Origin: Nocardiopsis suaedae
GTDB taxonomy: Bacteria > Actinomycetota > Actinomycetes > Streptosporangiales > Streptosporangiaceae
DNA: 64,000 nt
NCBI RefSeq assembly: GCF_027706745.1
Contig: NZ_JAQFWP010000002.1
Location: 1-64,000 of the forward strand
Reading direction: 5' to 3'
Position numbers and translations under genes: made by a program. Shown in pieces: positions 8,873-19,604 of this stretch; position 1 is the first letter of the stretch; every line of letters begins with the position of its first letter. The notes under the pieces were generated by a model that was not told the origin of the DNA, did no database searches, and saw nothing but the letters and a program-made list of their open reading frames with translations.

Positions 8873-9343
8873 TCACTTTGCCGTTCCTTGGTCCCTGCAG
8901 GACGCCACTTCTACCATCGCGGCACGACGGACCGTCTCGATCTCCGTCGTCACGTCCTGGGTGCCCGCCCCGACCTCGACCCTGCGCTGGCCCACCTCGA
9001 CGTGCTGGGAGTCGGTGGCGCGCACGACGCACACCGCGGGGCCGCCGCTGTTGGTCTGGAAGGTGATGCTGGCCGCGTCGTCGGACTCGATGCTCCAGGC
9101 GATGGTCTGGTTGGCCACACCGGTGTGGTCCCCGTAGCTCATCAGGGCGAACCCCCAGCCGACGGTGAAGACGGCCGCGGCGATGAGGCCGAGGACGAAG
9201 AAGACGGGGCGGGCGCCGTGCCGCTTCCCGACCGCGCTCCCGGCGGCGCGCGGGCCGCTGCCGCCGTTGTCGCCGCCGTCGCCTCCGGCGGCGCCGTGCC
9301 GCTCGGCGCCGTCGGGCGTGAGGTCAGAGGGGCTCTCGGGCAT
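8873..9343 (-). CDS. DUF4307 membrane protein
   Basis: A 156-residue protein with a polar, Gly-rich N-terminus of about 45 residues, one transmembrane helix (ARPVFFVLGLIAAAVFTVGW, about 47-66) and an extracytoplasmic beta-rich domain of about 90 residues with two cysteines that could pair. This is the DUF4307 pattern found beside greA and mca across actinobacteria. I take the ATG at 9343 because the upstream in-frame extension is low-complexity and lies in the mca promoter side. Function unknown. Confidence 0.8.
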   Translation of the reverse strand: MPESPSDLTPDGAERHGAAGGDGGDNGGSGPRAAGSAVGKRHGARPVFFVLGLIAAAVFTVGWGFALMSYGDHTGVANQTIAWSIESDDAASITFQTNSGGPAVCVVRATDSQHVEVGQRRVEVGAGTQDVTTEIETVRRAAMVEVASCRDQGTAK

Positions 9344-9522
9344 GCGGGAATCTCCGAACGTAAGGTCTGCGTTGTCTAAGATAGCCCCGCCCAGTGGGGC
9401 CCCCGTTCCACCCCCGCCCCCGCATGTCCCCGCACGGGCAGCGCGGCGGGCACCCGGCCGGACCAAGCCGCCGGCCGGGTCTTTTCGAGGAAGCTTCCGC
9501 GACTACCCGAGGGGTAACTCCG

Positions 9523-10407
9523 TTGTCCGAGCGTTTGCGGCTGATGGCCGTGCATGCCCACCCCGACGACGAATCCAGCAAGGGCGCCGCCACGATGGCG
9601 CGCTATGTTGCCGAGGGTGCCGAAGTGCTGGTCGTCACACTCACCGGCGGCGAGCGCGGTTCCATCCTGAACCCGGCCATGGACCGGCCCGAGGTCCGCG
9701 ACAACATCGGTGAGGTCCGGCGCAAGGAGATGGCCGAGGCCCGGCAGATCCTCGGTGTGCACCAGGAGTTCTCCGGCTTCGTCGACTCGGGCCTGCCCGA
9801 GGGCGACCCGCTGCCGCCGCTGCCCGAGGGCTGCTTCGCGGTGCAGCCGCTGGAGACGGCCTCCGAGCCGCTGGTGCGGTCGGTGCGCTCCTTCCGCCCG
9901 CACGTCATCCTCACCTACGACGACGAGGGCGGCTACCCCCACCCCGACCACATCATGACCAACCGGGTCTCGGTGGAGGCCTTCGAGGCAGCGGGCGACC
10001 CGGAGCGCTACCCGGGCACCGGCGACCCGTGGCAGCCGCTCAAGCTCTACTACCACGTGTCCTTCCCGCGGGAGCGCTTCGAGGCGATCTCCGCCGCCCT
10101 GGACGAGCGCGGCCTGGACAACCCCTACAAGGACCTGATGAAGCGCTTCGAGGACATGGAGCGCGATCGCAAGACGTGGGAGATCACCACCAAGGTCACG
10201 TGTGACGAGTACTTCGACACGCGTGACCGCGCCCTCATCGCGCACGCCACCCAGATCGACCCGGACGGGTTCTGGTTCGCGGTGCCCATGGACATCCAGC
10301 GCGCGTCCTGGCCCTGGGAGGACTACCACCTGGCCCGCTCCCTGGTCGACACCGAGATGCCGGAGACGGACCTGTTCGCGGGCGTCCGCGAGACGGTGGG
10401 AACATGA
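9523..10407 (+). CDS. mca: Mycothiol S-conjugate amidase Mca
   Basis: A 294-residue zinc amidase that cleaves mycothiol S-conjugates to a mercapturic acid and GlcN-inositol, for export of toxic electrophiles. The zinc-binding HAHPDDE motif is at residues 11-17 and the second zinc segment YPHPDH near 143-148. Length, the PWEDYHLARS region near the C-terminus and the position next to DUF4307 and greA fit Mca rather than the paralogous deacetylase MshB. The TTG at 9523 is chosen: GAGGGG lies about 8 bp upstream and the protein then starts MSERLRLMAVHAHPDDE as in the family. It overlaps the next small gene by 4 bp (ATGA). Confidence 0.93.
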   Translation: MSERLRLMAVHAHPDDESSKGAATMARYVAEGAEVLVVTLTGGERGSILNPAMDRPEVRDNIGEVRRKEMAEARQILGVHQEFSGFVDSGLPEGDPLPPLPEGCFAVQPLETASEPLVRSVRSFRPHVILTYDDEGGYPHPDHIMTNRVSVEAFEAAGDPERYPGTGDPWQPLKLYYHVSFPRERFEAISAALDERGLDNPYKDLMKRFEDMERDRKTWEITTKVTCDEYFDTRDRALIAHATQIDPDGFWFAVPMDIQRASWPWEDYHLARSLVDTEMPETDLFAGVRETVGT

Positions 10408-10625
10408 GCGGTATGGAGACCGTACTCATGCTCGCCCAGCCCGAGGTGGACAAGTTCACCGTCACCCCGGGCGTGCTGGGCTTCCTGGTGGTGGCCGCGA
10501 TCGGCGGCGTCCTGTACTTCCTCATGCGCAGCATGACGGGCAAGCTCGCCCACGTCCGCGAGGGCGGATTCGACCAGGCCGCCGAGGCGGCCGCCGACGA
10601 GCCGGGGCAGGCCTCCAAGGAATGA
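10404..10625 (+). CDS. Small single-pass membrane protein downstream of mca
   Basis: A 73-residue protein translationally coupled to mca through an ATGA overlap. It has a short N-terminus, one transmembrane helix (VLGFLVVAAIGGVLYFLMRS, about 24-43) and an acidic cytoplasmic tail. A small membrane protein in this place is a conserved companion of mca in actinobacteria (Rv1083-like). Function unknown. Confidence 0.8.
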   Translation: MSGMETVLMLAQPEVDKFTVTPGVLGFLVVAAIGGVLYFLMRSMTGKLAHVREGGFDQAAEAAADEPGQASKE

Positions 10626-10633
10626 CCCGCGCA

Positions 10634-10659
10634 GGCCGCGGCGCCCGAGCGCCGCGGCC
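10634..10659 (+). terminator. Terminator after the mca operon
   Basis: An 11-bp stem, GGCCGCGGCGC (10634-10644), a CCGA loop and its exact complement (10649-10659) begin 9 bp after the last stop codon. The next 230 bases up to 10889 show no gene. Confidence 0.75.
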
Positions 10660-10889
10660 CGCCGGCGGGACGTGCCGGTGCCGCTGTCGGTGGGCCGCAC
10701 CGCCTGCCACGTGTGCCGTGCGACCGTGGACTGTCGCTCCAGGGGCGCTCCGCAGAGCCGATGGCGAGCGGGAGACCGTCCTCTGACGGGGTTCGGAAGT
10801 GGAGCGGCGGTTTGGACGGGACCGCGTCCGCCCGAGCCGACCGCTCCTCTCCCCGTCTGCGGCGGAACGGTGGCAGGCCGGGATACAGG

Positions 10890-11540
10890 TCAGTAGGCGA
10901 CGGTGATACGGCGGCGGACGGCCTGGCTCTTCTCCAGTTCGTCGGCCAGTGCGACGGCGTAGTCCTCGGCGCTGATGAAGCTGCGGCCGTTCGCGTCGAA
11001 GAGGAGTTCGTCGCCGCCGAGCTGGAACCGGGCGGTACGGTCGCCGGGGGCGATCTCGTCCGCCGGTGAGATGTACGTCCAGTCCAGGTCGGTCACCTCG
11101 GCGCGCAGCAGCCCCAGGACCTCGCGCTGGGCGAGGGACTCGGCCTTGTAGACCGCGGGGAAGTCGTCGGTGTCGACACGGTCCGCGCCCGATGCGGTCC
11201 TGAGGCTGCCGGCGCCGCCGACGACGACGAGTCGCGGCACACCCGCGGTGCGCAGCCCTTCGGCCAGCGCGCGGTACATCGCCAGCAGCGGGGCGGTCGG
11301 GTCGGAGCCGTCGCGGGGCGGGGAGACGGCCGACACCACGGCGTCGTGACCCGCGGCCGCCTCGGCCACCTGGGCGGGCACGGTGACATCGAGGGCGACG
11401 CCCGTCAGTGCGGGATTCGGGGGCAGGGCGTCCGTACGGCCCGAGCGGGTCGCGGCGGTGACCTGGTGGCCGCGGTGCAGCGCTTCCGCTGCCACACGGG
11501 AGCCGATCATGCCGGTGGCGCCGATGAGGAGGATCTTCAC
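10890..11540 (-). CDS. NAD(P)-binding NmrA/SDR-a-like protein
   Basis: A 216-residue atypical short-chain dehydrogenase/reductase. The N-terminal GATGMIGSR (residues 7-15) is the dinucleotide-binding GxxGxxG motif. Residues 75-135 and the VVVGGAGSL and [10 protein letters not shown] segments are those of the NAD(P)H-binding (NmrA, BVR-B-like) family; the classical YxxxK pair is not evident, so a sensor or flavin/isomerase role is as likely as a dehydrogenase. It lies 35 bp downstream of the AOC-like secreted gene on the same strand, likely one operon under the divergent MarR gene. Confidence 0.8.
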   Translation of the reverse strand: MKILLIGATGMIGSRVAAEALHRGHQVTAATRSGRTDALPPNPALTGVALDVTVPAQVAEAAAGHDAVVSAVSPPRDGSDPTAPLLAMYRALAEGLRTAGVPRLVVVGGAGSLRTASGADRVDTDDFPAVYKAESLAQREVLGLLRAEVTDLDWTYISPADEIAPGDRTARFQLGGDELLFDANGRSFISAEDYAVALADELEKSQAVRRRITVAY

Positions 11541-11575
11541 GGGTGACTCCGTTCGTGCTGGTCGCGTAGGTGGGG

Positions 11576-12085
11576 TCAGCGCCGGATCTCGAAGGTGACC
11601 TTCGCCTCCTCCATCGACTCCTGCAGGACGCGCACCTCTCCGGAGGCGTTCTTGTACTCGCCGGTGCCGCCCGTGATGGCGAACTTCTCGTCGAACACGG
11701 GACCGGAGTCGGAGAGCTGCGCGGTACCAGCCGTGGTGATCTTGCCGTCGGGCAGCTCATAGACGAAGGTCAGCATTTCGGAGGTGCGCGGCTCGGCGTC
11801 GGTGGAGATGCCCACGAAGCTGCTGGTGCCCAGCTCGTTGCCGTCGGAGTCGGTGAGGTCGGCGGTCCCGATCAGCTGGTCGCCGAGGGCGGAGTCGTCC
11901 GGGGCGACGTCGACCAAGTTGACCGCGGTGCCCGTCTCGACCGCCTCGATGGTGATCGTGCGGTGGTGGTATCCGTGCTTGGGAGGGGCGGCGTTCGCCG
12001 CGGTGGGCGCCAGGGACAGGCCGAGGGCCAGGGCTCCGGCCGTGGCGGCGGCGACACCGATCGCAGGAAGGACGTGCTTGCGCAT
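11576..12085 (-). CDS. Secreted allene-oxide-cyclase-barrel-like protein
   Basis: A 169-residue exported protein. [20 protein letters not shown] starts a signal peptide ending at about ANAAPP (residue 34). The mature part has alternating strands and the segments [15 protein letters not shown] and [17 protein letters not shown], the last typical of the AOC-like/dirigent beta-barrel families. Substrate unknown. The ATG at 12085 gives a proper signal peptide and is preferred to the ATG 36 bp upstream. First gene of the MarR-controlled operon; the operator sits about 40 bp upstream. Confidence 0.75.
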   Translation of the reverse strand: MRKHVLPAIGVAAATAGALALGLSLAPTAANAAPPKHGYHHRTITIEAVETGTAVNLVDVAPDDSALGDQLIGTADLTDSDGNELGTSSFVGISTDAEPRTSEMLTFVYELPDGKITTAGTAQLSDSGPVFDEKFAITGGTGEYKNASGEVRVLQESMEEAKVTFEIRR

Positions 12086-12122
12086 GATCGGACTCCGTAT
12101 CCGTTGGGGGTACCGCATCAAG

Positions 12123-12161
12123 TATCTGCCGCTGCAGATAATATAGCTGCAGCGGCAGATA
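12123..12161. promoter_or_regulatory. MarR operator with divergent promoter
   Basis: A perfect 14-bp inverted repeat, TATCTGCCGCTGCA (12123-12136) and its complement (12148-12161), encloses an 11-bp AT-rich spacer (GATAATATAGC) that offers -10 hexamers for both directions. It lies between the MarR gene and the divergent AOC/SDR operon, so MarR bound here would block both. A nested copy ATCTGC-CGCT-GCAGAT is also visible. Confidence 0.8.
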
Positions 12162-12209
12162 TTGCAAGAGCAGCTTCTTCGGTTGTTGGCTATCTGGCAT
12201 CCTGGTGGG

Positions 12210-12647
12210 ATGGACGCGCAACTGCTGCATGACGACGACGTGACGCTCTACGGACTGTTCGTGGAGGCGTTCACGCGTCTCAGGCCCCTCGTGCACCGGG
12301 ACCTCGGGGTCCCGGACACCTGGTTCGAGGTGCTGTTGCGGCTGGGCCGCACGCCCGGGCACCGGCTGCGCATGACGGATCTGGCGGAGGCCGTGTCCTT
12401 CAGCTCGGGGGGGTTCACCCGGCTCGCCGACCGTATGGCGAAGGAGGGGTTGATCCGACGCGACCCCGACCCCGAGGACCGGCGGGCCTCACTCGCCGCA
12501 CTGACCGACAAGGGCGCTGAGGCGCTCGACCGGGCCCTGGCCGCCCACGTCTCCCAGCTCCACCGTCACGTCACCGCGCCGCTCTCGGTCGAGGACCGTC
12601 GCCACCTGGAGCGCATCCTGCGCACACTCCGGGATGCGAACGCGTGA
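12210..12647 (+). CDS. MarR family transcriptional regulator
   Basis: A 145-residue winged-helix regulator. The recognition region covers about residues 50-80 (LRMTDLAEAVSFSSGGFTRLADRM), followed by the wing RRDPDPEDRRASLAALTDKG with the conserved DxR of MarR proteins. N- and C-terminal helices form the dimer. Start ATG 12210 follows GGTGGG. It probably represses itself and the divergent AOC-like/NAD(P)-binding operon through the palindrome at 12123-12161. The inducing ligand is unknown. Confidence 0.9.
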   Translation: MDAQLLHDDDVTLYGLFVEAFTRLRPLVHRDLGVPDTWFEVLLRLGRTPGHRLRMTDLAEAVSFSSGGFTRLADRMAKEGLIRRDPDPEDRRASLAALTDKGAEALDRALAAHVSQLHRHVTAPLSVEDRRHLERILRTLRDANA

Positions 12648-12657
12648 GTCCCGCCGC

Positions 12658-12673
12658 CGGCTCTCATGAGCCG
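12658..12673 (+). terminator. Short terminator hairpin after marR
   Basis: CGGCTC-TCAT-GAGCCG forms a 6-bp stem with a 4-nt loop 10 bp downstream of the MarR stop, between convergent genes. Confidence 0.5.
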
Positions 12674-12698
12674 CGGGGCCGCTCCCGGGCCGTAGTCC

Positions 12699-13262
12699 TC
12701 AGACCGCCGACAGGTCGACGGCGACCGGGAAGGGGACGGACGCCTTGATCGCGCCGGTGTACATCTCGCCGTCCCGGTACGCCTTCATCGCCGGGTCGAG
12801 GACGTAGGTGTAGATAATGGGGATGCCGGTGGCCGCCTGCTCGATCCGCCAGTAGAAGGGGATGCCGTACTCGGCGTACTGGCTCACCTTCACGACCCGG
12901 TCCGTGGTCTCTGAGCCGGGGGAGACGACCTCGACGACCAGGAGCAGGTGCTCGGGTCGGGTGGGCGTGACGTCGAGGGTGTCCGCCCGGTAGACGGCGA
13001 CATCGGGGCGGCGGTTGGTCAGCGGGGCGTCCTGGAGGCGGACGTCGAAGTCCGTGTCGGCGTTCCAATCCGGGCCCGCCGCGTCGTCAAGTGCATTGGC
13101 CAGGATTCGGGCCAGCCGGTTGTGCCGCTTGGACGCGCTCGGACTCACGACGACCATCCCGTCCACGATCTCGATGCCCGCGCACTGCTCTTCGGACCAG
13201 GAGTCGTACTCCTCCGCGCTGATCTGCGAGTGCATCCACGCAGGGGCCATCTCCGCGCCCAT
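12699..13262 (-). CDS. Uma2 family (DUF820) endonuclease-like protein
   Basis: A 187-residue protein of the Uma2/DUF820 group, which has the PD-(D/E)XK restriction-endonuclease fold and is strongly expanded in some actinobacteria and cyanobacteria without an assigned role. Visible fold residues are E in GIEIVDG (about 30), the RRPDVAVYR core Asp (about 94) and the [11 protein letters not shown] Glu (about 113). The ATG at 13262 has GGGAGG at good distance. Solitary, divergent from the YyaL gene. Confidence 0.85.
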   Translation of the reverse strand: MGAEMAPAWMHSQISAEEYDSWSEEQCAGIEIVDGMVVVSPSASKRHNRLARILANALDDAAGPDWNADTDFDVRLQDAPLTNRRPDVAVYRADTLDVTPTRPEHLLLVVEVVSPGSETTDRVVKVSQYAEYGIPFYWRIEQAATGIPIIYTYVLDPAMKAYRDGEMYTGAIKASVPFPVAVDLSAV

Positions 13263-13339
13263 GGCGTACCTCCCTCGACCGGCGGTGACCGTCAGGTCCA
13301 GCACTGCTCGGTCCAGAGTACTGCCGCTCCCGCGTTCCT

Positions 13340-13448
13340 GCCGGTACATGCCGCGCCCGCAGTCGAGCACCCGCCCGCAACGGGGCGTGATCCATGTACG
13401 CAGCGCTCGGAGCCCCGCGGGCCGCTCGCCGGTGCATGCCGCACCCGC
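13340..13448. repeat. Imperfect 21-bp direct repeat in divergent promoter region
   Basis: GCCGGTACATGCCGCGCCCGC (less one base shown as GCCGGTACATGCCGC at 13340) recurs with two changes at 13428-13448. Both copies contain CATGCCGC. They lie in the 205-bp region between the divergent Uma2 and YyaL genes, upstream of the latter. Confidence 0.5.
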
Positions 13449-13467
13449 CGTGGGGCAGAGTGGGGAC

Positions 13468-15474
<2,007 letters not shown>

Positions 15475-15593
15475 CGTTGGCCGGATCCGGCCGCGGCGCG
15501 CGGCGGCCGGACGGCCCCACCGTGACATCGGGCATCCACAGTCATAGGAGGGCCGAGCGGCGGCCCACTACGGGGAGCGCGGAGGGGAGCGCC

Positions 15594-16247
15594 ATGGGCA
15601 GACGGGCGGTGCCCTTGGCCGTGCCCCTTGCCCTGGTGCTGGTGGCGCTGCTGGCCGGATGCACCGGGCAGGTGCATCTCCGACCGGGCCCGGCCCGCCC
15701 GGCCGCCTCCTCCGAGGACGGGTTCGTCCTGCACAAGGGCGATGGGCTGCACGCCGTCAACGACATCAACCTGGTGCTGCCCGAAGGGTGGCGGGCGCTC
15801 GGCTCGGACGGCTGCCTGGCGCCGCCCGCCGCCGTCAAGAAGGCCGGAAGGGTGCAGGGGCGGCAGGACGAGCCGGTGCCCTGCCCGCCCGCGGCCATGC
15901 GACTGCGCTTCAACGTCAGCGAGCGCGGCGGCATCGGCCGCGGCGACCTCGACTCCGACACCGGGTGGAAGCGCCCCAACGTGGTGTGCCCCGGCTCGGT
16001 GGGCCAGGTGGGATCGGCCGTGCCCGGCCTGGTGAAGCGGGAGAACCGGGAGGACTTCGACCTCGTCAGCGGGGAGACCGTCGAGCAGACCGCCTGGCGG
16101 CTCAAGTGCGAGGGCGGAAAGCCGTTCGAGAGCCGGCTGTGGCTGGTGCCCGACGCGGACGTGGCCCTGGACGTCGCGATCGTCGACCCGGCCGCCGACT
16201 ACGACCGCATCGCCCACTCCATGGACCTGTCCCGGTACACCCCCTGA
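15594..16247 (+). CDS. Lipoprotein with PsbP/Mog1-like ectodomain
   Basis: A 217-residue predicted lipoprotein: basic start MGRRA, hydrophobic h-region and lipobox LLAGC with the acylated Cys near residue 23. The ectodomain begins with INLVLPEGW, a strand-plus-(L/Y)P-x-GW signature also present in the ectodomains of both kinases in this window. Two or three cysteine pairs are possible (CLAPP, PCPPA, VVCPG, LKCEG). Start ATG 15594 follows GGAGGGGAGC. It is convergent with the kinase gene 20 bp away. Function unknown. Confidence 0.75.
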   Translation: MGRRAVPLAVPLALVLVALLAGCTGQVHLRPGPARPAASSEDGFVLHKGDGLHAVNDINLVLPEGWRALGSDGCLAPPAAVKKAGRVQGRQDEPVPCPPAAMRLRFNVSERGGIGRGDLDSDTGWKRPNVVCPGSVGQVGSAVPGLVKRENREDFDLVSGETVEQTAWRLKCEGGKPFESRLWLVPDADVALDVAIVDPAADYDRIAHSMDLSRYTP

Positions 16248-16267
16248 GGGGGACCGACGCGACGCGC

Positions 16268-17671
16268 TCACGCCGACGCGCGCGTCCCGGCGATCACCTG
16301 GTCGACGATGTCGGGGCGCGGGGACGGCTGGCGCACCTCCAGGTAGAGCACCGGGCCGCCGGCGTGCGGGCGCACCGCCGCGGCCGCGAACGACGACCGC
16401 CCCGGGCACCGGTCCCACTCCCACACCTCGCCGCCCCAGTGCTCGTCCGAGTACTCCCGCCGCCGGGGCTCCCCCGGGCACGGGCCCGCGTCGATGATCT
16501 CCTCCAGCTCCGGGCCGGGCGCCGACCGGCTCACCAGCCCCGCGAACACCCCCGCCGTGCTGCCGCCGTCGCGCCAGGCGTCGGTGTCGGTGGCCGCCAG
16601 CAGCCCCGGCTCGTGCCCGCCGACCAGCCCCAGCTGCCGCGGCGACCACCCGTTGGGCTGCAGCTCGTCGGCCCACTCCACGGGGAGGGCCACGCTCACC
16701 GACCCGGTCGTGTCGCTCACCCGGCCGAAGGTGAACCCCGGTGCGGCGGCCGCCGCCGGGCTGCACGCGGCCAGCGCCGCTACGACCGCGGCCGCGCCCG
16801 CGGTGCGGCGCACCGCCGCGGCGTGCCGCAGACGCCAGGGCACCCCCTCGGGCAGGTCCTGCTCCATCCGGATGGCGCGCACCCGGTCGGTGAAGGTCTG
16901 CGCGTCGGCCGGGCGGGCCGACCGGTCCTCCGACAGGGCCGCCATGATCAGCTCGTCCAGCGCGCGCGGGGTGCCCGGGCGCACCCGCCGCGGCGGGACC
17001 CGCACCGGCGGAGGCGGCGGCCGCCTCCCCGTGACCAGCTCGTAGGCGACCGCGCCCAGCGAGTACACGTCGGCGCGCACGTCGATGTCGCCGCCCGGCT
17101 GCGACTGCTCCGGCGACATGTAGCCGGGGGTGCCCGCCGCCGCGGTGAACCCGGAGGCCCCGTCGATGCTCTTGGCGAACCCCAGGTCGGCCACGAGCAC
17201 CCGCTGCCCCACGGGGGAGGACTGCAGCAGCACGTTGGACGGCTTGATGTCGCGGTGGATGGTGCCGTGCCGGTGCAGCGCGGTCACCCCCTGGCCGATC
17301 TCGGTCAGCAGCCGCAGGGCCTCGTCCAGCGGGAGCGGTCCGCGGGCGACCAGGTCGGCCACGCTGCCCTGGTCGGCGTAGGTCATGACCATGAAGGGCC
17401 GCTCGTCGGCGAGCACGTCGAGGTCGTGCACCCGCACCAGCCAGGCCGAATCGGCCTGGCGCAGGATCCGCGCCTCCTCGACGAAGCGCTGGTGCACGTC
17501 CAGCTGGTGGGCCCAGTTCTCGGCGAGGACCTTCACCGCGACGGGGGTGTCGAGGAGGTCGTCGTGGGCCAGCCACACGGTCGCGAACGAGCCGGAACCC
17601 AGCCTGCGAACGACCCGATATCGGCCGAAGGTGTCCGGTTGCGCCACAGCTACTGCTTTACCAGACCGCAC
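16268..17671 (-). CDS. Membrane Ser/Thr protein kinase
   Basis: A 467-residue eukaryotic-like kinase. The catalytic domain covers residues 15-275: glycine loop GSGSFATV (25-32), Lys47 in VAVKVL, catalytic HRDIKPSN with Asp141, and DLG in place of the usual DFG. A Pro/Arg-rich juxtamembrane stretch leads to one transmembrane helix (about 300-325), then an ectodomain of about 140 residues starting with VSVALPVEW, a Mog1/PsbP-like signature, with two cysteines. There are no PASTA repeats. The start is GTG at 17671 or 17647; neither has a good ribosome site. It is divergent from an ECF sigma factor gene, a possible phosphorylation partner (inference). Confidence 0.88.
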   Translation of the reverse strand: MRSGKAVAVAQPDTFGRYRVVRRLGSGSFATVWLAHDDLLDTPVAVKVLAENWAHQLDVHQRFVEEARILRQADSAWLVRVHDLDVLADERPFMVMTYADQGSVADLVARGPLPLDEALRLLTEIGQGVTALHRHGTIHRDIKPSNVLLQSSPVGQRVLVADLGFAKSIDGASGFTAAAGTPGYMSPEQSQPGGDIDVRADVYSLGAVAYELVTGRRPPPPPVRVPPRRVRPGTPRALDELIMAALSEDRSARPADAQTFTDRVRAIRMEQDLPEGVPWRLRHAAAVRRTAGAAAVVAALAACSPAAAAAPGFTFGRVSDTTGSVSVALPVEWADELQPNGWSPRQLGLVGGHEPGLLAATDTDAWRDGGSTAGVFAGLVSRSAPGPELEEIIDAGPCPGEPRRREYSDEHWGGEVWEWDRCPGRSSFAAAAVRPHAGGPVLYLEVRQPSPRPDIVDQVIAGTRASA

Positions 17672-17742
17672 CCCGGCAAACCTGGCGCGCGTGGCCCGCT
17701 TCGGCGGGAGCCGGTCCGGGCACCTACGCGTCAGAGTGGAAT

Positions 17743-17770
17743 GTGAACCTCATACCGGGGGGTGCGCGTG
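17743..17770 (+). promoter_or_regulatory. Possible ECF-type promoter of the sigma gene
   Basis: GTGAACCT at 17743-17750 resembles the AAC-containing -35 of ECF-dependent promoters, with GCGTGT about 16 bp further on as a weak -10. It lies about 85 bp upstream of the sigma start and could mean autoregulation. Tentative. Confidence 0.25.
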
Positions 17771-17835
17771 TAAGGGAGTAGCAGGGGACGGCGCACCGCC
17801 CGGAGCGCCGCCCTCGGAGCAAGGAGCTGAGAGCC

Positions 17836-18429
17836 GTGGGTAACACCGACAAGGGCACCGCCCCCAAGCGGAGCGCCGCGAAGGTCGACGAGGCCGTCGA
17901 GGAGCTGGCCCGACGCGCCCGCGACGGGGACGAGTCCGCGCTGGAGGAGCTGCTGCGCCGCATCCAGCCGGAGGTGCTGCGCCGCTGCGCGCGGTTCCTG
18001 CCCTACCGCCAGGACGCCGAGGAGGCCTGCCAGGACGCGCTGCTCCGGGTCGCGCGCAACATCGCCGGGTTCAAGGGCGACTCGCTCTTCACGACCTGGC
18101 TGTACACCGTCGTCTCCAACTCCGCCCGGCAGACCTACCGGTCGATGAAGCGCCGCGCCGGCGAGCTTCCCACCGAGGCCGACCGCATCCCCCACCAGCG
18201 CGACCCCCGCACCACCAGCGTCATCGCCGGCTCGCGCATCGACCTGCTGGAGGCCCTGGACCGGCTGGAGAAGGAGCGCCCCAACCTGGTCGCCCCCCTG
18301 GTCCTGCGGGACCTGTGCCAGATGGACTACAACGAGATCGCCGGGGAGCTCGACATCGCCCTGGGCACCGTCAAGTCGCGCATCCACGAAGGGCGCAAGC
18401 ACGTGCGCAGGGCGCTCGCCGTGACGTGA
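17836..18429 (+). CDS. ECF-type RNA polymerase sigma factor
   Basis: A 197-residue sigma-70 family protein with region 2 (about 25-95; RFLPYRQDAEEACQDALLRV and FTTWLYTVVSNSARQ) and region 4 (about 133-192; LVLRDLCQMDYNEIAGELDI, then VKSRIHEGRKHVRRAL). There is no anti-sigma gene beside it. The GTG at 17836 has AAGGAG 10 bp upstream. The divergent kinase may act on it, but that is inference from position. Confidence 0.92.
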   Translation: MGNTDKGTAPKRSAAKVDEAVEELARRARDGDESALEELLRRIQPEVLRRCARFLPYRQDAEEACQDALLRVARNIAGFKGDSLFTTWLYTVVSNSARQTYRSMKRRAGELPTEADRIPHQRDPRTTSVIAGSRIDLLEALDRLEKERPNLVAPLVLRDLCQMDYNEIAGELDIALGTVKSRIHEGRKHVRRALAVT

Positions 18430-18554
18430 GCGGGTAAAGCGCCCTACCCTGGAAGGTAATCCACCCCTCGCGCACCGGGCCGCGCCCTTTGCGCCGCCGG
18501 TGCCGCGAGGGCGTCTTCCCCTGCCTTGCTTCCAGCGGCGAAAGGTTGCGTCCC

Positions 18555-19316
18555 ATGGGGCTCCGAGACCCCCTGTACTGGCTCTACGAGCGGCGCCTGG
18601 AGCGCAAGCTCGGCGACGCCGAGACCCCCCGCCACGTCGGCGTCATCCTGGACGGCAACCGCAGATGGGCCAAGGCCGGAAGGCTCGGCGACGTCGCGCG
18701 CGGCCACGAGGCCGGGGCCGAGAAGATCTTCGACCTGCTGGGCTGGTGCAGCGAGCGGGGCGTCCAGGTGGTCACCCTGTGGATGCTCTCCACCGACAAC
18801 CTCGGCCGGGCCAGCGATGAGCTGGAGCCGCTGCTGCGCATCATCGAGGGCACCGTCGAGCGGCTGCGGCGCGAGGGGTGGCGGGTCAACCCGCTCGGCG
18901 CCCTGGACCTGCTGCCCGATTCGACCGCCCGTGTGATCAAAGAGGCCGGTGCGGCCACATCCGGCAATCCCGGCCTGATTGTGAATGTGGCGGTCGGGTA
19001 TGGGGGTAGGCGTGAGATCGCCGATGCGGTGCGGTCCCTCCTGCACGAGGAGGCCGCCAAGGGCACCACGATCGAGGAGCTCGCCGAGCGCCTCGATCTG
19101 GACCACATCGCCGAGCACCTCTACACCCGCGGCCAGCCCGATCCGGACCTGCTCATCCGGACCTCGGGGGAGCAGCGCCTCTCCGGCTTCCTGCTCTGGC
19201 AGAGCGCGCACTCGGAGTTCTACTTCTGCGAGGTCTTCTGGCCTGCCTTCCGCAGAGTGGACTTCCTGCGCGCGCTCCGCTCCTTCGGCGCGCGGAACCG
19301 ACGGTTCGGCGGCTGA
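18555..19316 (+). CDS. Short-chain cis-prenyltransferase (Z-FPP synthase-like)
   Basis: A 253-residue cis-prenyl diphosphate synthase. The catalytic Asp33 lies in HVGVILDGNRRWAK; LWMLSTDNL, the LIVNVAVGYGGR segment and the PDLLIRTSGEQRLSGFLLWQ block are complete. The neighbourhood (downstream of mca, upstream of phoH) and sequence type match Rv1086, which makes E,Z-farnesyl diphosphate, rather than the long-chain UppS near recO. Product therefore probably Z-FPP, feeding polyprenyl carrier synthesis. ATG 18555 follows AAAGG. Confidence 0.88.
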   Translation: MGLRDPLYWLYERRLERKLGDAETPRHVGVILDGNRRWAKAGRLGDVARGHEAGAEKIFDLLGWCSERGVQVVTLWMLSTDNLGRASDELEPLLRIIEGTVERLRREGWRVNPLGALDLLPDSTARVIKEAGAATSGNPGLIVNVAVGYGGRREIADAVRSLLHEEAAKGTTIEELAERLDLDHIAEHLYTRGQPDPDLLIRTSGEQRLSGFLLWQSAHSEFYFCEVFWPAFRRVDFLRALRSFGARNRRFGG

Positions 19317-19604
19317 GCCGGCCCCCGCCCCCCTGCCCCCGCGACGAGAGGACCAAAGCCGCTTCACCCGGTGTTCACATGCCGTGTCACCTGGGGGTCT
19401 TGCTCTTTGGAGCCTGCCGGGTACCGTCGGAACCAGCGGACGGTGCGCATCCGTCCGCTGCGGGAGGCCCCTGCTGTCCGAGGTCCTGTTCCCACGAGGA
19501 GCTCACCACGACGCGGGCCGGTCCCGGCCCGTCGCGGGGGTCGGTCCCGGTCCCAGGAATCCCGTGAGAGACGGGCGCCCCAGCGGCGCCCAAGGGGAGA
19601 ACGA
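19317..19604 (+). promoter_or_regulatory. Leader region of the PhoH gene
   Basis: This 288-bp stretch has no gene. A weak promoter (TTGCTC about 19399, then TACCGT about 18 bp later) is visible, followed by inverted repeats such as CGGACGGTGCGC-ATCCGTCCG (about 19437-19460). The structured 5' leader could be regulatory, but it does not match a riboswitch class I recognise. Confidence 0.3.

Noticed and set aside
10672-10896. A 74-codon plus-strand frame after the mca operon
   Set aside because: It starts after a terminator with no ribosome site, has unusual Cys/Arg-rich composition, and resembles no family.
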